From a bacterium (GTDB lineage: Bacteria; Pseudomonadota; Alphaproteobacteria; Acetobacterales; Acetobacteraceae): a stretch of 64,000 nt of DNA. Position 1 is the first letter of the stretch, and the number at the start of each line of letters is the position of its first letter. The translations under genes were made by a program, and so were the position numbers. The notes beneath the pieces are model-generated. The model worked only from the letters and a program-made list of their open reading frames with translations. It was not told the DNA's origin and did not search any database. The stretch is taken from assembly GCA_026224825.1 (NCBI GenBank), contig JAMFRO010000092.1, positions 26,880 through 90,879 on the forward strand. Reading direction: 5' to 3'. This document shows, piece by piece, positions 39,336-50,371 of this stretch.

Positions 39336-41723
39336 TCACCCCTTCCAGGGCTCCTCCGGCCAGTCATGCCTTGGGTAGCGCCCGCGCATGTCCTTGCGGG
39401 CATCGGCCCAGCCGCCGCGCCAGAAGGCGGCGAGGTCCGCGGTGATGGCGATGGGGCGTTGGGCGGGGGAGAGCAGTGCGAGTTGCAGCGGGATTTTTCC
39501 ACCTGCCAGTTTCGGTGTGGCATCCGTGCCGTAAAACGCTTTTGCCCGGGCGGAGGCGACGGGCACGGGGCCGGAATAATCGATGCGTATGGTACCGTTT
39601 TTCAGATGCAGCTCGGCCGGCAGCTCGCGGTCCAGACGCGTGGCCTGCTCATGCGATAAAATACCGCGCAGGAGTGAATAGACATCGACGGTTTTCGCCT
39701 CACGCAGATTGGTCATGCCCGCGAGATAAGGTGCCAGCCACTCCTGCACCGATGCTGCCAGGGCAGGGCGGGAGAGGTCTGGAAATTCCGGATCGATGGT
39801 TCGCATCACGGCGGCGCGGGCGGAAAAATTTTCCGCAGCCTCGGTCCAGTCGAGCTGGTCCATTCTTGTGGCGAGGGCCTGTGCCAGTGCGGCCTGGGTC
39901 TCCTCAGGGTTGGCGGGGGCATTGCGGTCGGCCAGCACCAGATTCCCCAGCCGCACCCGCTCGCGGAGCAAAACGCTGCCGGAGCTGGGGTCGAACCCGG
40001 TTTCCCGGGTGGTCTGCAGCCGTGCGTGCAGAAAATCTGGTAAATCATCGGCATCCAGCGCCGCCCCTAAGCGGATCACCTTACCCTTGGCATCGAGCGA
40101 GGCGGCAACCAGCAGCCGGGCGCGGGAGAGCGGATCGGCCGGGGCGAGATTGCCGGAGCCGCCGCCCGCCAACCGGTAGGAACCGGCCGCCCCCCGTGCC
40201 TGGCCGATGCGGTCTGGAAACCCCGCCGCGAGCAAGGCGCCGGGATGGCCGATAGCGGGGATACTCCCCACCCCCAGCCGGTTACGATAGATTTTCGCCG
40301 CCTGCCGTACCCGCGAGATGATGGCGCGATCCCCTTCGCCCTTGCCGGCCAAAGCGTCCAGCCGGAGCTGGATATCGGCCGAGGCGCCACGGGATAAAAA
40401 ATCCTTATCTTCCAGTATGGCGGCGATCTCGGCGGCCAAAGCGCGTTCGGGTTTTGCAGCACTCGCCAGCATCATGGCGGCCAGGCGCGGTTCAGCGCGC
40501 AGCCGCGCCATCTCCCGCCCGAAAACGGTGATGCGTCCAGCGCCGTCCAGCGCGCCAAGATCGGTGAGGAGTGCCACAGCGGCCTTCACCGCCCCCTCGG
40601 GTGGCTGGTCGATGAAGGGCAGGGCGGCGGGTGCCTCGCCCCAGGAGGCGCAGGTAAGCACCAGCCCGGACAGCTCCGCCGCGAGAATTTCCGGGGTTTC
40701 GAACAATGGCAAACCACGATGCAGCGCCTCGGACCACAGGCGGATGGCCACCCCCGGCCCAAGCCGCCCCGCGCGCCCGGCCCGCTGCGTGGCGGCGGCG
40801 CGAGAGATGCGTTGCGTCGCCAGCCTTGTAAGGCCCGAGGCGGAATCCAGCACCGGCGCCCGGCGGTACCCGCCATCGATGACGATACGCACGCCGGGCA
40901 CGGTGAGAGAGGTCTCCGCAATGGAGGTGGCCAGCACCACGCGCCGCTCGGCATGTTCCCGCAGCGCGGTGTCTTGGGATTCGCGGGACAAATCGCCATG
41001 TAAAGGCAGTATGAGGGCCGGGCATCTATCCAGCGCGGCCTGGGTGCGGCGGATTTCCCCCATGCCGGGCAGAAAGACCAGAATATCGCCGGGATGGGCG
41101 ATCAGCGCCTCACGCACCGCTTTGGCGGCAGCCTCCGGCAGGTCGCGGGGAGCAGAAATATCCCGCTTGCTGTGCTGGATTTCGATCGGGAAAATTTTTC
41201 CAGCACTCTCCAGCACCGGGGCGTCGAGGAGGCGCGCGAATTTTTCCGCCTCGGCGGTGGCGGACATGGCCAGGATGCGCAGTTCCGGGCGCAGGGTGCG
41301 TTGCAGGTCGAGCACGAGTGCCAAAGCCTGGTCGGCCTCCAGGCTGCGCTCGTGGATTTCGTCGAAAATGACCAAGTTTACGCCGGTGAGCCCCTGGTCG
41401 GTGAGCAGACGCGAGGTGAGCAGACCTTCGGTGATGACCTCCACTTGCGTGGCCGCACTCACGGCACTCTCCAGCCGGGTGCGGAAGCCGATGCGTTGGC
41501 CCACGCTCTCGCCCAGCAGATCCGCCATGCGCATGGCGGCGGCGCGGGCGGCGAGGCGGCGCGGCTCCAGGAGCAGAATTTTGCCAAAACCCGCTTGCAG
41601 AGCCGCGAGCGGCACCAACGTGGTCTTGCCGGCACCCGGCGGGGCGACGAGCACGGCGTTCTGCCCCGCCTGCAATGTGCGGATGAGGTCGGGCAGGATT
41701 TCGGCGACGGGCAGGTCGAGCAT
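39336..41723 (-). CDS. hrpB: ATP-dependent helicase HrpB
   Basis: VLVAPPGAGKTTLVPLAALQ, IFDEIHERSLEADQALAL, LATSIAETSLTVPGVRIVIDGGYRR, QRAGRAGRLGPG. Confidence 0.95.
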   Translation of the reverse strand: MLDLPVAEILPDLIRTLQAGQNAVLVAPPGAGKTTLVPLAALQAGFGKILLLEPRRLAARAAAMRMADLLGESVGQRIGFRTRLESAVSAATQVEVITEGLLTSRLLTDQGLTGVNLVIFDEIHERSLEADQALALVLDLQRTLRPELRILAMSATAEAEKFARLLDAPVLESAGKIFPIEIQHSKRDISAPRDLPEAAAKAVREALIAHPGDILVFLPGMGEIRRTQAALDRCPALILPLHGDLSRESQDTALREHAERRVVLATSIAETSLTVPGVRIVIDGGYRRAPVLDSASGLTRLATQRISRAAATQRAGRAGRLGPGVAIRLWSEALHRGLPLFETPEILAAELSGLVLTCASWGEAPAALPFIDQPPEGAVKAAVALLTDLGALDGAGRITVFGREMARLRAEPRLAAMMLASAAKPERALAAEIAAILEDKDFLSRGASADIQLRLDALAGKGEGDRAIISRVRQAAKIYRNRLGVGSIPAIGHPGALLAAGFPDRIGQARGAAGSYRLAGGGSGNLAPADPLSRARLLVAASLDAKGKVIRLGAALDADDLPDFLHARLQTTRETGFDPSSGSVLLRERVRLGNLVLADRNAPANPEETQAALAQALATRMDQLDWTEAAENFSARAAVMRTIDPEFPDLSRPALAASVQEWLAPYLAGMTNLREAKTVDVYSLLRGILSHEQATRLDRELPAELHLKNGTIRIDYSGPVPVASARAKAFYGTDATPKLAGGKIPLQLALLSPAQRPIAITADLAAFWRGGWADARKDMRGRYPRHDWPEEPWKG

Positions 41724-41767
41724 CGCGCCCGGATACCAGAGCAAGGCGGCTCGTGCGATAGGAGGCC

Positions 41768-43633
41768 ATGCGCTGGTTTCTGCTCCTCCTGCTCGTGCCT
41801 CATCTGGCCTTTGCGGCGGCGAGTAATGTGTTCTCCTCGCCGCGCGATACAGTGCGGCTGGTCTCGGCCAGTAATGACGCGCCGGGCGGACAGGTGCGGC
41901 TGGCATTGGCGTTTTTTCTCCAGCCCGGCTGGCATATTTACTGGCAGAACCCTGGCGATGCCGGGTTTGCGCCGGTGGTTTCCGGGCCGGCGACGTTAGG
42001 GGCACTCGAATTTCCACCACCGGAATTACTGGTCCAGGGCGGTATCGGCGCCTATGTGCTCTCCGGCCATGTGGTGCTGCCGTTCACGGCGCAAAACGTG
42101 ACGAACCCTGTGCAGCTACGGGCGCGTTGGTTGGTGTGCGCCGATATATGCGTGCCGGAACACGCCGATTTTACGCTGGCTCTGCCTGGTGGGGCCTCGG
42201 CGGAGGCAGGGTTGTTTGCCCCTTCCGCCATCGTGCCCTCGCCCTTTGCCGCCACTCTGGCGCCGGATGGCACGCTGGCCGTAACCGGGCCGGGAAGGGC
42301 GCAGGTGGCGGCGGCGCGGTTCTTTCCACTGGCGCCGGAGGGCATTGTGAACGCGGCACCGCAGCCGCTCTCCTTCACCGCCACCGGGCTGGTGCTGCGG
42401 TTGAACCTGGCCCAGCCCGGCGCGGCTTTGCCGGGAGTTTTGGAGCTGACCGACCCCTCCGGGCAGATGCAGGCGCTCTCCTTAACACCCACGCCAGCAC
42501 CATTACCCGGCCATGCGCCGTATTGGGCGCTGGCTTTGCTGGGCGGGCTTATTTTGAACCTGATGCCCTGCGTGTTCCCGATCCTGGCGATGAAGGCCTG
42601 TGCCTTCGCCCGGCTGGGTGGGGCAGGGCATGGGCATATACGGCGCGAGGCGCTGGGCTATGGCGCGGGCGTATTGGTCTCGATGCTGGCACTCGCCGGG
42701 CTGCTGCTGGCCTTGCGCGCCGGCGGGGCGGCGGCGTTCTGGGGGTTTCAGTTCCAATCGCCGGTATTTGTGGCGCTGGCCGGCTGGGTGGTATTTGCCG
42801 CGGCGCTCAACCTGGCCGGGCTGTTCCATTTTAACCCGCCGGGCTTCCTCCGCCATGTCCCGGCGCAAAATAGCTTTTTCACCGGGCTGCTGGCGGTGGT
42901 GCTGGCAACACCTTGCACCGCCCCCTTCATGGCCCCGGCCGTGGCAGCGGCGTTAACACTCCCCACACTACCGGCGCTGGAGATTTTTGCCGCCCTCGGG
43001 CTGGGGCTGGCGGCACCCGTGCTGGTCCTGGCCTTCGTGCCCCAGCTCGCGGCGAAGCTACCCCGGCCCGGCGCCTGGATGTTGACCCTCCAGCGGGTGC
43101 TGGCCGTGCCGATGTTCGCCACCTTCGTCTGGCTGGGCTGGGTGCTGCTGCGCCAATCCGGCACCACCGGGGTATTTCTGCTCCTCCTGGGCGCGGTGTT
43201 TTTGCTCCTGGCCCTATGGCGCCGCCCGGTAGCGGCGCTGGCGGTGTTACTGCTGCTGCCGTTTCTGCACAGCGCCCCCATCGCCGCGCTGAACCTGCCC
43301 GGCGCACAGCCTTACAGCGCCGCAAGGCTGGCCGCCTTACAGGCCCAAAACCGCCCGGTGTTCATCGATTTAACCGCCGCCTGGTGCGTCACCTGCCTGG
43401 TGAATGAGCATGGCACATTGCTCTCGCCAGGGGTGCAGCGGGCATTCGCGGCCCGCGATATGGCGGTGCTGGTAGGGGATTGGACGGACCGCGACCCCGC
43501 CATCTCGGCCCTGCTGGCGGCCAACCACCGGGCCGGTGTGCCGCTGTATCTGTACTATCCGCCGGGCGGGGGCGTAAAAATATTGCCGCAGATATTATCG
43601 CCTGAAATGGTGGAACGCATTACCGCAGATTAA
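41768..43633 (+). CDS. DsbD-family thiol:disulfide interchange protein
   Basis: N-terminal DsbC-like domain; LNLMPCVFPILAMKA; ATPCTAPFMAPAVAAAL; VFIDLTAAWCVTCLVNE. Confidence 0.92.
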   Translation: MRWFLLLLLVPHLAFAAASNVFSSPRDTVRLVSASNDAPGGQVRLALAFFLQPGWHIYWQNPGDAGFAPVVSGPATLGALEFPPPELLVQGGIGAYVLSGHVVLPFTAQNVTNPVQLRARWLVCADICVPEHADFTLALPGGASAEAGLFAPSAIVPSPFAATLAPDGTLAVTGPGRAQVAAARFFPLAPEGIVNAAPQPLSFTATGLVLRLNLAQPGAALPGVLELTDPSGQMQALSLTPTPAPLPGHAPYWALALLGGLILNLMPCVFPILAMKACAFARLGGAGHGHIRREALGYGAGVLVSMLALAGLLLALRAGGAAAFWGFQFQSPVFVALAGWVVFAAALNLAGLFHFNPPGFLRHVPAQNSFFTGLLAVVLATPCTAPFMAPAVAAALTLPTLPALEIFAALGLGLAAPVLVLAFVPQLAAKLPRPGAWMLTLQRVLAVPMFATFVWLGWVLLRQSGTTGVFLLLLGAVFLLLALWRRPVAALAVLLLLPFLHSAPIAALNLPGAQPYSAARLAALQAQNRPVFIDLTAAWCVTCLVNEHGTLLSPGVQRAFAARDMAVLVGDWTDRDPAISALLAANHRAGVPLYLYYPPGGGVKILPQILSPEMVERITAD

Positions 43634-43721
43634 AAAAATCAGCGGATTCGCCCATTGCCTCGGCACGAGGTTCCGCGCAATGCTGTGCGGCAGTAAAATG
43701 ACAGCGGGCCAAGGAGCAAAA

Positions 43722-44381
43722 ATGGTGGATTCATACGGCGCGGCACTGCGCGGTCCCCGAGTCAGGTTGGACGCCGATGCTATCCGTACCGCCTATGGCC
43801 GCTACGCCAACTCCTACGACAGTTGGTTCGGCATGGTCTCGCACCCCGCGCGGCGGGCGGCGGTGGCGGCGGTGAACCAGTTGCCGGGCACCCAGGTGCT
43901 AGAGGTCGGCGTGGGCACTGGGCTGGCTTTGCCGCTCTATGCGCCGGAAAAGCGGATTACCGGCATCGATCTCTCACGCGCCATGCTGGCCCGCGCCCGC
44001 ACCCGTGCGACTGAGCTGGGGCTGCGGCATGTCGAGGATCTGCTGGAGATGGATGCGCAGGCAACCTCCTTCGAGGCCGGCAGTTTCGACGTGGCGGTGG
44101 CGATGTTCGTGGCCTCCGTGGTGCCGGACCCGCAGGCGATGGTGGCGGAATTGCGCCGCGTGGTGCGGCCGGGCGGCAAAATCCTCATCGTGAACCATTT
44201 TGCGCGCGACCGCGGGCCGATGTGGTGGGTGGAACGCGCCATGGCCCCGGCCTCGCGGCTGCTGGGCTGGCACCCGGATATCCGCATGGAGCATGTGTTC
44301 TGCGCCGCCGACCGGGAGGGCGCGAAAATTACCGATATGCGGCCGTTGGGCCTGTTCCGGCTGGTGGAGCTGTCCAACTAG
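43722..44381 (+). CDS. Class I SAM-dependent methyltransferase, PmtA-like
   Basis: VLEVGVGTGLALPLYAPEKRITGIDLSRAMLARARTRA. Confidence 0.9.
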   Translation: MVDSYGAALRGPRVRLDADAIRTAYGRYANSYDSWFGMVSHPARRAAVAAVNQLPGTQVLEVGVGTGLALPLYAPEKRITGIDLSRAMLARARTRATELGLRHVEDLLEMDAQATSFEAGSFDVAVAMFVASVVPDPQAMVAELRRVVRPGGKILIVNHFARDRGPMWWVERAMAPASRLLGWHPDIRMEHVFCAADREGAKITDMRPLGLFRLVELSN

Positions 44382-44432
44382 GTTGACGTAACCGGAGGCG
44401 CGGCTACCCTTAGAGCCATAAGGGGACCGGTA

Positions 44433-45275
<843 letters not shown>

Positions 45276-45276
45276 G

Positions 45277-46470
45277 ATGTTCCTCGCCTTCTTCCTGGCC
45301 TTGCGCGCGGCGGGGATAAAAACATCGTTGCGCGAGTTCCTCACCTTGCAGGAGGCAATGGTGCAGGGCCTGTCGGGGTTCGATGCCGAGCATTTCTACT
45401 ATCTGGCGCGCGTGATTCTGGTGAAGGATGAGCGGCACCTGGACCGGTTCGACGTGGTTTTCGCAGAGCATTTCAAGGGAATTCTCAATCCCGCCCCTGA
45501 GGCGCCGGGCGAGGTGGCGATGCGCGAGCTGCCGGCGGAATGGCTGGAGAAGCTCGCGGAAAAGCACCTGACCGAGGAGGAAAAAGCGCTCATCGAGGCC
45601 ACGGGCGGGTTCGAGGCGTTGATGGAACGGCTGCGCCAGCGGCTGGAGGAGCAGAAGCAGCGGCACCAGGGCGGGAGCAAATGGATCGGCACGGCCGGAA
45701 CCTCGCCCTTCGGCGCGCAAGGCGCCAATCCGGAGGGCGTGCGCATAGGCCAGGAGAAGGGGCGCAACCGCACGGGCGTGAAAGTCTGGGACAAGCGTAA
45801 TTTTAAAAACCTCGCAGGCGACGCCGAACTTGGTACCCGCAATATGAAAATCGCCTTGCGCCGCCTACGCCGTTTTGCCCGCGAGGGGGCGGCGCAGGAG
45901 CTGGACCTGAACGGCACGATCCGCTCGACCGCGCGCAATGCCGGGTATCTGGATTTGCAGATGGTGCCGGAGCGGCATAACGCGGTGAAGATTTTACTCC
46001 TCCTGGATATCGGCGGTTCGATGGATGAGCATGTGCAATTATGCGAGCAATTGTTCACCGCCACCAAGACGGAATTCAAGCATTTGAAGCATCTGTATTT
46101 CCACAACTGCCCCTACGACTCACTCTATACCGATGCGCGGATGCGCCGCACCGATGCGATAGAGACCAATGACGTGCTGCATAAATACGACCATACATGG
46201 AAGCTGATCTTCGTAGGCGACGCCTCGATGAGTCCGTATGAGCTGACGCAGGCCGGCGGTGCGGCGACCTCGTGGAATGCCGAGAGCGGGCAGGTTTGGC
46301 TGCAACGGCTGACCACCGCTTACCCCAAATCCGTATGGCTCAACCCGACGGCGGAGACATATTGGAAACACACCCAGACCATCAGCGTCATCCGTAAAAT
46401 CATGGAGGAGCGTATGTATGGTCTCACACTGGCCGGGCTCGATACCGCCATGCGGAAGCTGATGCATTGA
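45277..46470 (+). CDS. VWA/CoxE-like protein
   Basis: KILLLLDIGGSMDEHVQLCEQLF MIDAS-like motif; directly downstream of MoxR. Confidence 0.9.
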   Translation: MFLAFFLALRAAGIKTSLREFLTLQEAMVQGLSGFDAEHFYYLARVILVKDERHLDRFDVVFAEHFKGILNPAPEAPGEVAMRELPAEWLEKLAEKHLTEEEKALIEATGGFEALMERLRQRLEEQKQRHQGGSKWIGTAGTSPFGAQGANPEGVRIGQEKGRNRTGVKVWDKRNFKNLAGDAELGTRNMKIALRRLRRFAREGAAQELDLNGTIRSTARNAGYLDLQMVPERHNAVKILLLLDIGGSMDEHVQLCEQLFTATKTEFKHLKHLYFHNCPYDSLYTDARMRRTDAIETNDVLHKYDHTWKLIFVGDASMSPYELTQAGGAATSWNAESGQVWLQRLTTAYPKSVWLNPTAETYWKHTQTISVIRKIMEERMYGLTLAGLDTAMRKLMH

Positions 46471-48029
46471 GCGAGATCGTGCCGCCGAAGGATGGAAGCG
46501 AAATGATTTTTTCGCTCCTGCCCATGGGCAATGTCGGCAACCGCATGCTGGTGTACATGGTGGCGCAGGCGCTGGCGCATAAGCTCGGGCGAGCCGCCGT
46601 GTTCAATGCCGATCTGCCGGAATGGGGGCTGAGTTTCGACCAGGCGCTGCATCGCCGGCTGATGGCGAACAGGGAACACACCTGCCTTTTTGACGATAGG
46701 GACGGCACCACGCTGGATGAGATGGCGGCGCGCGTGCGGGCCAAAAATGCGAAATCCGTGGTGTTTCGTGGTTTTTTCCAGCGCCACTGGCTGCTGCGGG
46801 AGGTGGAATTCTACCGCGAACTATTCCCGCGCCAGCCGCTGGATGTAGAGACCTTCGCGGAGGATGAGCTGGTCATCAATATCCGTGCGGGCGAGCTGCT
46901 GCACGGTGGAACCTCCTGGTATCCGCTGGTGCCGCCCCACTTCTATCAAACATTGGTAAACCGTACCGGATTGCGCCCGGTGCTGCTCGGCCAGCTCGAT
47001 AACAGCCTGTATGTGGGGGAGATCATGCGCCTGCTGCCCGGCGCGCGGCTTTTGCCCAGCGCCGGGCCGATGGTGGATTTCAACCGGCTGCGTCACGCCA
47101 GGCATTTATGCGCCGCGGTCAGTACCTTCTCCTGGGCCGCGGCCTGGCTCTCAGAGGCGGCGCAGATCCATTACCCGCTGCTGGGTTTCATGCACCCGCT
47201 CTGCATGCCCCGCGGCTGGGAGAAGGGCGGCGGGGTGGACCTCACCCCGGCTGGCGATGAACGATATTCATACCATCTGTTCCCCATTCTCAACGCGGCG
47301 CCGGAGCTGGAATATCTGCAGCATGCCGTCTCCATCAGCCCTATCTCGGTGGCTGTCGGCGCGGATGTCGCGGCAAAGCTCTCGGCCCAGGCGCTGCAGC
47401 AGGAAGGGAATATCAATAATACCGCCGGCACCTCTTCCTGGTATCTGCGGCGCTACCCGGACGCGGCCTGGAGCGTGGCCATGGGGCAGTACGGCACGGC
47501 CCGCGCGCATTACGAGCAGTTCGGCCGGCAGAATGGCTATGAGTTCTGGCCGATGGAGCGGCTGGCCTGGCGGCACAACCGGCCGAATCTGGCCTATGGC
47601 AAGCCCGCACTGCAAAGCTCTGTCTCGCAATGGTCGAACAAACCCACCCCGGCGCAAGATGCGGCCGGGGCCGTGAACGGCGAGGTGGGGATGAGCCAAG
47701 GTTTCCACACGGAGCTGGAGGATGAGCCCTGGTGGCGGGTGGATCTGGGCATGATGTGCAGCATCACCGAAATCTGGCTGTTCAACCGCCTCGATAACGT
47801 AGCGGTGGCAAAACGCGCCTGCAAACTCGCGGTGGAAATCGCCGGTAAGCAAGCAGCCTACACAGAAATATGCCGCTACGACTCCCCCCAACACTTCGGT
47901 GGCGCAGACGGAGAGCCGCTGACCATCCGCTTTGACCCCGGCAAGGAAGGCCGCTTCATCCGCATCCGCCTGCTCGCCCGCGACTATCTCCACCTCAACC
48001 AAGTCGAAGTGTACGGAACGCCGCTTTGA
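46467..48029 (+). CDS. Hypothetical protein with C-terminal discoidin (F5/8 type C)-like domain
   Basis: NLAYGKPALQSSVSQWSNKPTPAQDAAGAVNGEVGMSQGFHTELEDEPWWRVDLGMMCSITEIWLFNRLDN. Alternative ATG at 46503. Confidence 0.75.
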   Translation: MSEIVPPKDGSEMIFSLLPMGNVGNRMLVYMVAQALAHKLGRAAVFNADLPEWGLSFDQALHRRLMANREHTCLFDDRDGTTLDEMAARVRAKNAKSVVFRGFFQRHWLLREVEFYRELFPRQPLDVETFAEDELVINIRAGELLHGGTSWYPLVPPHFYQTLVNRTGLRPVLLGQLDNSLYVGEIMRLLPGARLLPSAGPMVDFNRLRHARHLCAAVSTFSWAAAWLSEAAQIHYPLLGFMHPLCMPRGWEKGGGVDLTPAGDERYSYHLFPILNAAPELEYLQHAVSISPISVAVGADVAAKLSAQALQQEGNINNTAGTSSWYLRRYPDAAWSVAMGQYGTARAHYEQFGRQNGYEFWPMERLAWRHNRPNLAYGKPALQSSVSQWSNKPTPAQDAAGAVNGEVGMSQGFHTELEDEPWWRVDLGMMCSITEIWLFNRLDNVAVAKRACKLAVEIAGKQAAYTEICRYDSPQHFGGADGEPLTIRFDPGKEGRFIRIRLLARDYLHLNQVEVYGTPL

Positions 48030-48258
48030 GGGTGGGTTTTAGGGGAAAAAGGCTGGGGCTCTGCCCTGGACCCGCTGGGGCCTGAGGCCCCAGACCCCCG
48101 CTACTTAAGACTTAAAAAAGAGGCCTGCGACTATGCTGTTTGAAACAGCACGGAGGCAGGCCTCTTTTTTAAGTCTTCAACTAATGGGGTCTGGGCCTCA
48201 GGCCCAGCGGGGTCAGGGGCGGAGCCCCAGCCTTTTTCCCTTAAAACCCACCCTCAAA
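48025..48258. repeat. Long nested palindrome, copy 1 (outer arms 37 bp, inner arms 22 bp)
   Basis: Outer tttgagggtgggttttaggggaaaaaggctggggctc / gagccccagcctttttcccttaaaacccaccctcaaa; inner aagacttaaaaaagaggcctgc / gcaggcctcttttttaagtctt (48107-48177). Confidence 0.95.
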
Positions 48259-48825
48259 CACGAATTCCGACACTGGCTTGCGTGGGCTGGGGAATTCGCG
48301 GGCGGCGAGGGCTTCGGGTAGTTGGGTGGCGGGGGCTTGTTTGCCTATGGCGATGGCGGCGTGGACTTCGTGGCCTTCGGGGATGTTGAGTTCTTTGTAC
48401 ACGCGGTCCCATTCGATGCCGACCATGCCGTGTGCCTGCCAGCCGAGGAATGTGGCCTGCAAAGCGAGGTAGCCCCAGGCGGCGCCGGCATCCAGCGCGT
48501 GGGCCGGTGCGGGCACGGGGCCGTCCTTACCGGGCATGGATTTGGTGGAGACGATGAAGGCGAGGGCGGAGGCGGTTTTGGCCCAGCTCTGGTTGAAGGG
48601 GATGAGCAGGCTGAGGAGCTTGTCCCAATAGGCGTTGTCGCGGCGGGCGTAGACGAAGCGCCAGGGCTGGGAGTTGTAGGAGGAGGGGGCCCAGCGGGCG
48701 GCTTCGAACAGGGTGCGGAGTTCGCCTTCGGAGATGGCTTCGCCGGTGAAGGCGCGGGGCGACCAGCGTTCGAGGAAGATGGGGTTGATGTCGTGGTCGG
48801 CGGTGCGGGAGTTGGCGGTGGTCAT
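48241..48825 (-). CDS. Nitroreductase family protein
   Basis: RWSPRAFTGEAISEGELRTLFEAARWAPSSYNSQPWRFVYARR. Confidence 0.93.
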   Translation of the reverse strand: MTTANSRTADHDINPIFLERWSPRAFTGEAISEGELRTLFEAARWAPSSYNSQPWRFVYARRDNAYWDKLLSLLIPFNQSWAKTASALAFIVSTKSMPGKDGPVPAPAHALDAGAAWGYLALQATFLGWQAHGMVGIEWDRVYKELNIPEGHEVHAAIAIGKQAPATQLPEALAAREFPSPRKPVSEFVFEGGF

Positions 48826-48904
48826 GCGGGGCTCCTTGAATTGGCGATACCAAAGTATGGGCCGGAGCTAAGCATGGCGATGCGCTGCGGCCAAATTTAC
48901 ACAT

Positions 48905-48934
48905 AAAAAAACCGGCCTTCAGGCCGGTTTTTTT
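48905..48934. terminator. Bidirectional rho-independent terminator
   Basis: aaaaaaaccggccttcaggccggttttttt. Confidence 0.85.
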
Positions 48935-48949
48935 GAATTTGGCTATGGC

Positions 48950-49729
48950 CTATTGCAGGTTGCGGTTGGGGGCGTCGTCGCTCACCTGGGTTACCGCCGG
49001 GGCTTCGGCCACTTCATTGCCCTGGCCATTGGCGGCGATGATGGTGCCGGTATCGGCCCGGTTATAGATGAAGCCGTAGGTGGGGTAGGACGCGCCCGAG
49101 GTGGCGGTGTCGCCGAGTTCGACCTTTACCTGGGTCCAGTCGTTATTAGGCGAGACGTCCTGAATGGTGACGTCGTTGGTGATGGTGCCGCGGACCCAGT
49201 TGGCCTGGGTGACGAGGATGGTGCGGTCATCCAGCACGGCGGTGACGACGGCGACATGGCCGAGCGGCATACGGCCGATGGCGCGGAAGTTGAGCACCGC
49301 ATTTTGCTCGGGCGCATTGCCGCGGGCGTAGCGGCCGGAGGCCTCAGCCCACCACAGGAAGGCGTTGCCGGAGAGGGAGATGTGCGAGATCTCGCGTGCA
49401 TAGGGTACGCATTGCAGGCCGGAATGGCGATACTGGGCGCGCGCATGGCGGTAGTGACGGTAATGCGGCGTGGCGTGCAGCCCGGCGGCATTGCCGTAAT
49501 AGGCCGTGTTAGTGAGGCGGGACGTGCCGTAATGGTGCAGCGTATGATGATAGGCGGTGTGGTGATAGCTGCCCGCGACAGCATGGCCGGTGTGGTGCCA
49601 GTTATGCACCGTCTCGGCGGAAACCGGTTTGGCGGTGAATACACAAAGGGCCAGGGAGGCGCCCAGAAGCATGGTGCGGGCGGTGGCCCGGATCATCCTT
49701 GTCGTCATAAAGGCCATTTTTTGCCTCAC
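48950..49729 (-). CDS. Exported CHAP-domain amidase-like protein
   Basis: LQCVPYAREISHISLSGNAFLWWAEASGRYARGNAPEQNAVLNFRAIGRMPLGHVAVVTAVLDDRTILVTQANW; signal peptide. Confidence 0.85.
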   Translation of the reverse strand: MRQKMAFMTTRMIRATARTMLLGASLALCVFTAKPVSAETVHNWHHTGHAVAGSYHHTAYHHTLHHYGTSRLTNTAYYGNAAGLHATPHYRHYRHARAQYRHSGLQCVPYAREISHISLSGNAFLWWAEASGRYARGNAPEQNAVLNFRAIGRMPLGHVAVVTAVLDDRTILVTQANWVRGTITNDVTIQDVSPNNDWTQVKVELGDTATSGASYPTYGFIYNRADTGTIIAANGQGNEVAEAPAVTQVSDDAPNRNLQ

Positions 49730-49894
49730 CCTGTTACAGCCAGTTCACGTTCAACCATGCTGTATCGCTACGGGTGGATTGCGTGGGGTGCAATACAAAG
49801 CTGCGACAAAATTGCCACATCTCTGACAAATTCGTAATTCGCACCCCGGCCATGCGGGCAAGTTATGACAAATTTCCTATCCGACTGGTGGCGT

Positions 49895-49922
49895 AAAAAA
49901 GGGGGCGCCGATTGGCGCCCCC
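49895..49922 (-). terminator. Rho-independent terminator
   Basis: On the minus strand gggggcgccaatcggcgccccc then tttttt. Confidence 0.75.
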
Positions 49923-50009
49923 GAGTCGGATGCTGCGAACAATCACGAACCCGTGATATGTAAGCCCCTAATTCTTAACCATTAATGAATCGGACAGATT
50001 TCACTTTGA

Positions 50010-50360
50010 CTACCGGCAGGCGGTGATCATGATCTCCACCAGGTAGCGCGGGTCGGCCAGCTCGGCCTGCACACAGGCGCGCACGGGGGCGGCACCCTCC
50101 GGCAGCCACTTGGTCCAGACCTCGTTCAGCGCCGCGCGGTCCGATATATTCTTGAGCCAGATATGCGCCTGGAGCAGGCGGGTGTTATCCGTGCCATGCG
50201 TTTCCAGCAATGCGTCTATTTGCGAAAGTACATCCTTGGTCTGGGCGGTGACATCGCCCTCCGGGTCCAACGCGACCACGCCCATGGTGTAGACGAAGCC
50301 GTGATATTCGAGCGCCTTGGACAGGACGGGGCTGGGATCGGTGCGGATGATGCGGCTCAT
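50010..50360 (-). CDS. RidA family protein
   Basis: GFVYTMGVVALDPEGDVTAQTKDVLSQIDALLETHGTDNTRLLQAHIWLKNISDRAALNEVWTKWLPEGAAPVRACVQAELADPRYLVEIMITA. Confidence 0.9.
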   Translation of the reverse strand: MSRIIRTDPSPVLSKALEYHGFVYTMGVVALDPEGDVTAQTKDVLSQIDALLETHGTDNTRLLQAHIWLKNISDRAALNEVWTKWLPEGAAPVRACVQAELADPRYLVEIMITACR

Positions 50361-50371
50361 GGTAAACTCCC

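Noticed and set aside
48025-48258. CRISPR array or IS element at the long palindromes
   Set aside because: No regularly spaced repeats/spacers, no transposase ORF and no cas genes; structure is a nested inverted repeat.
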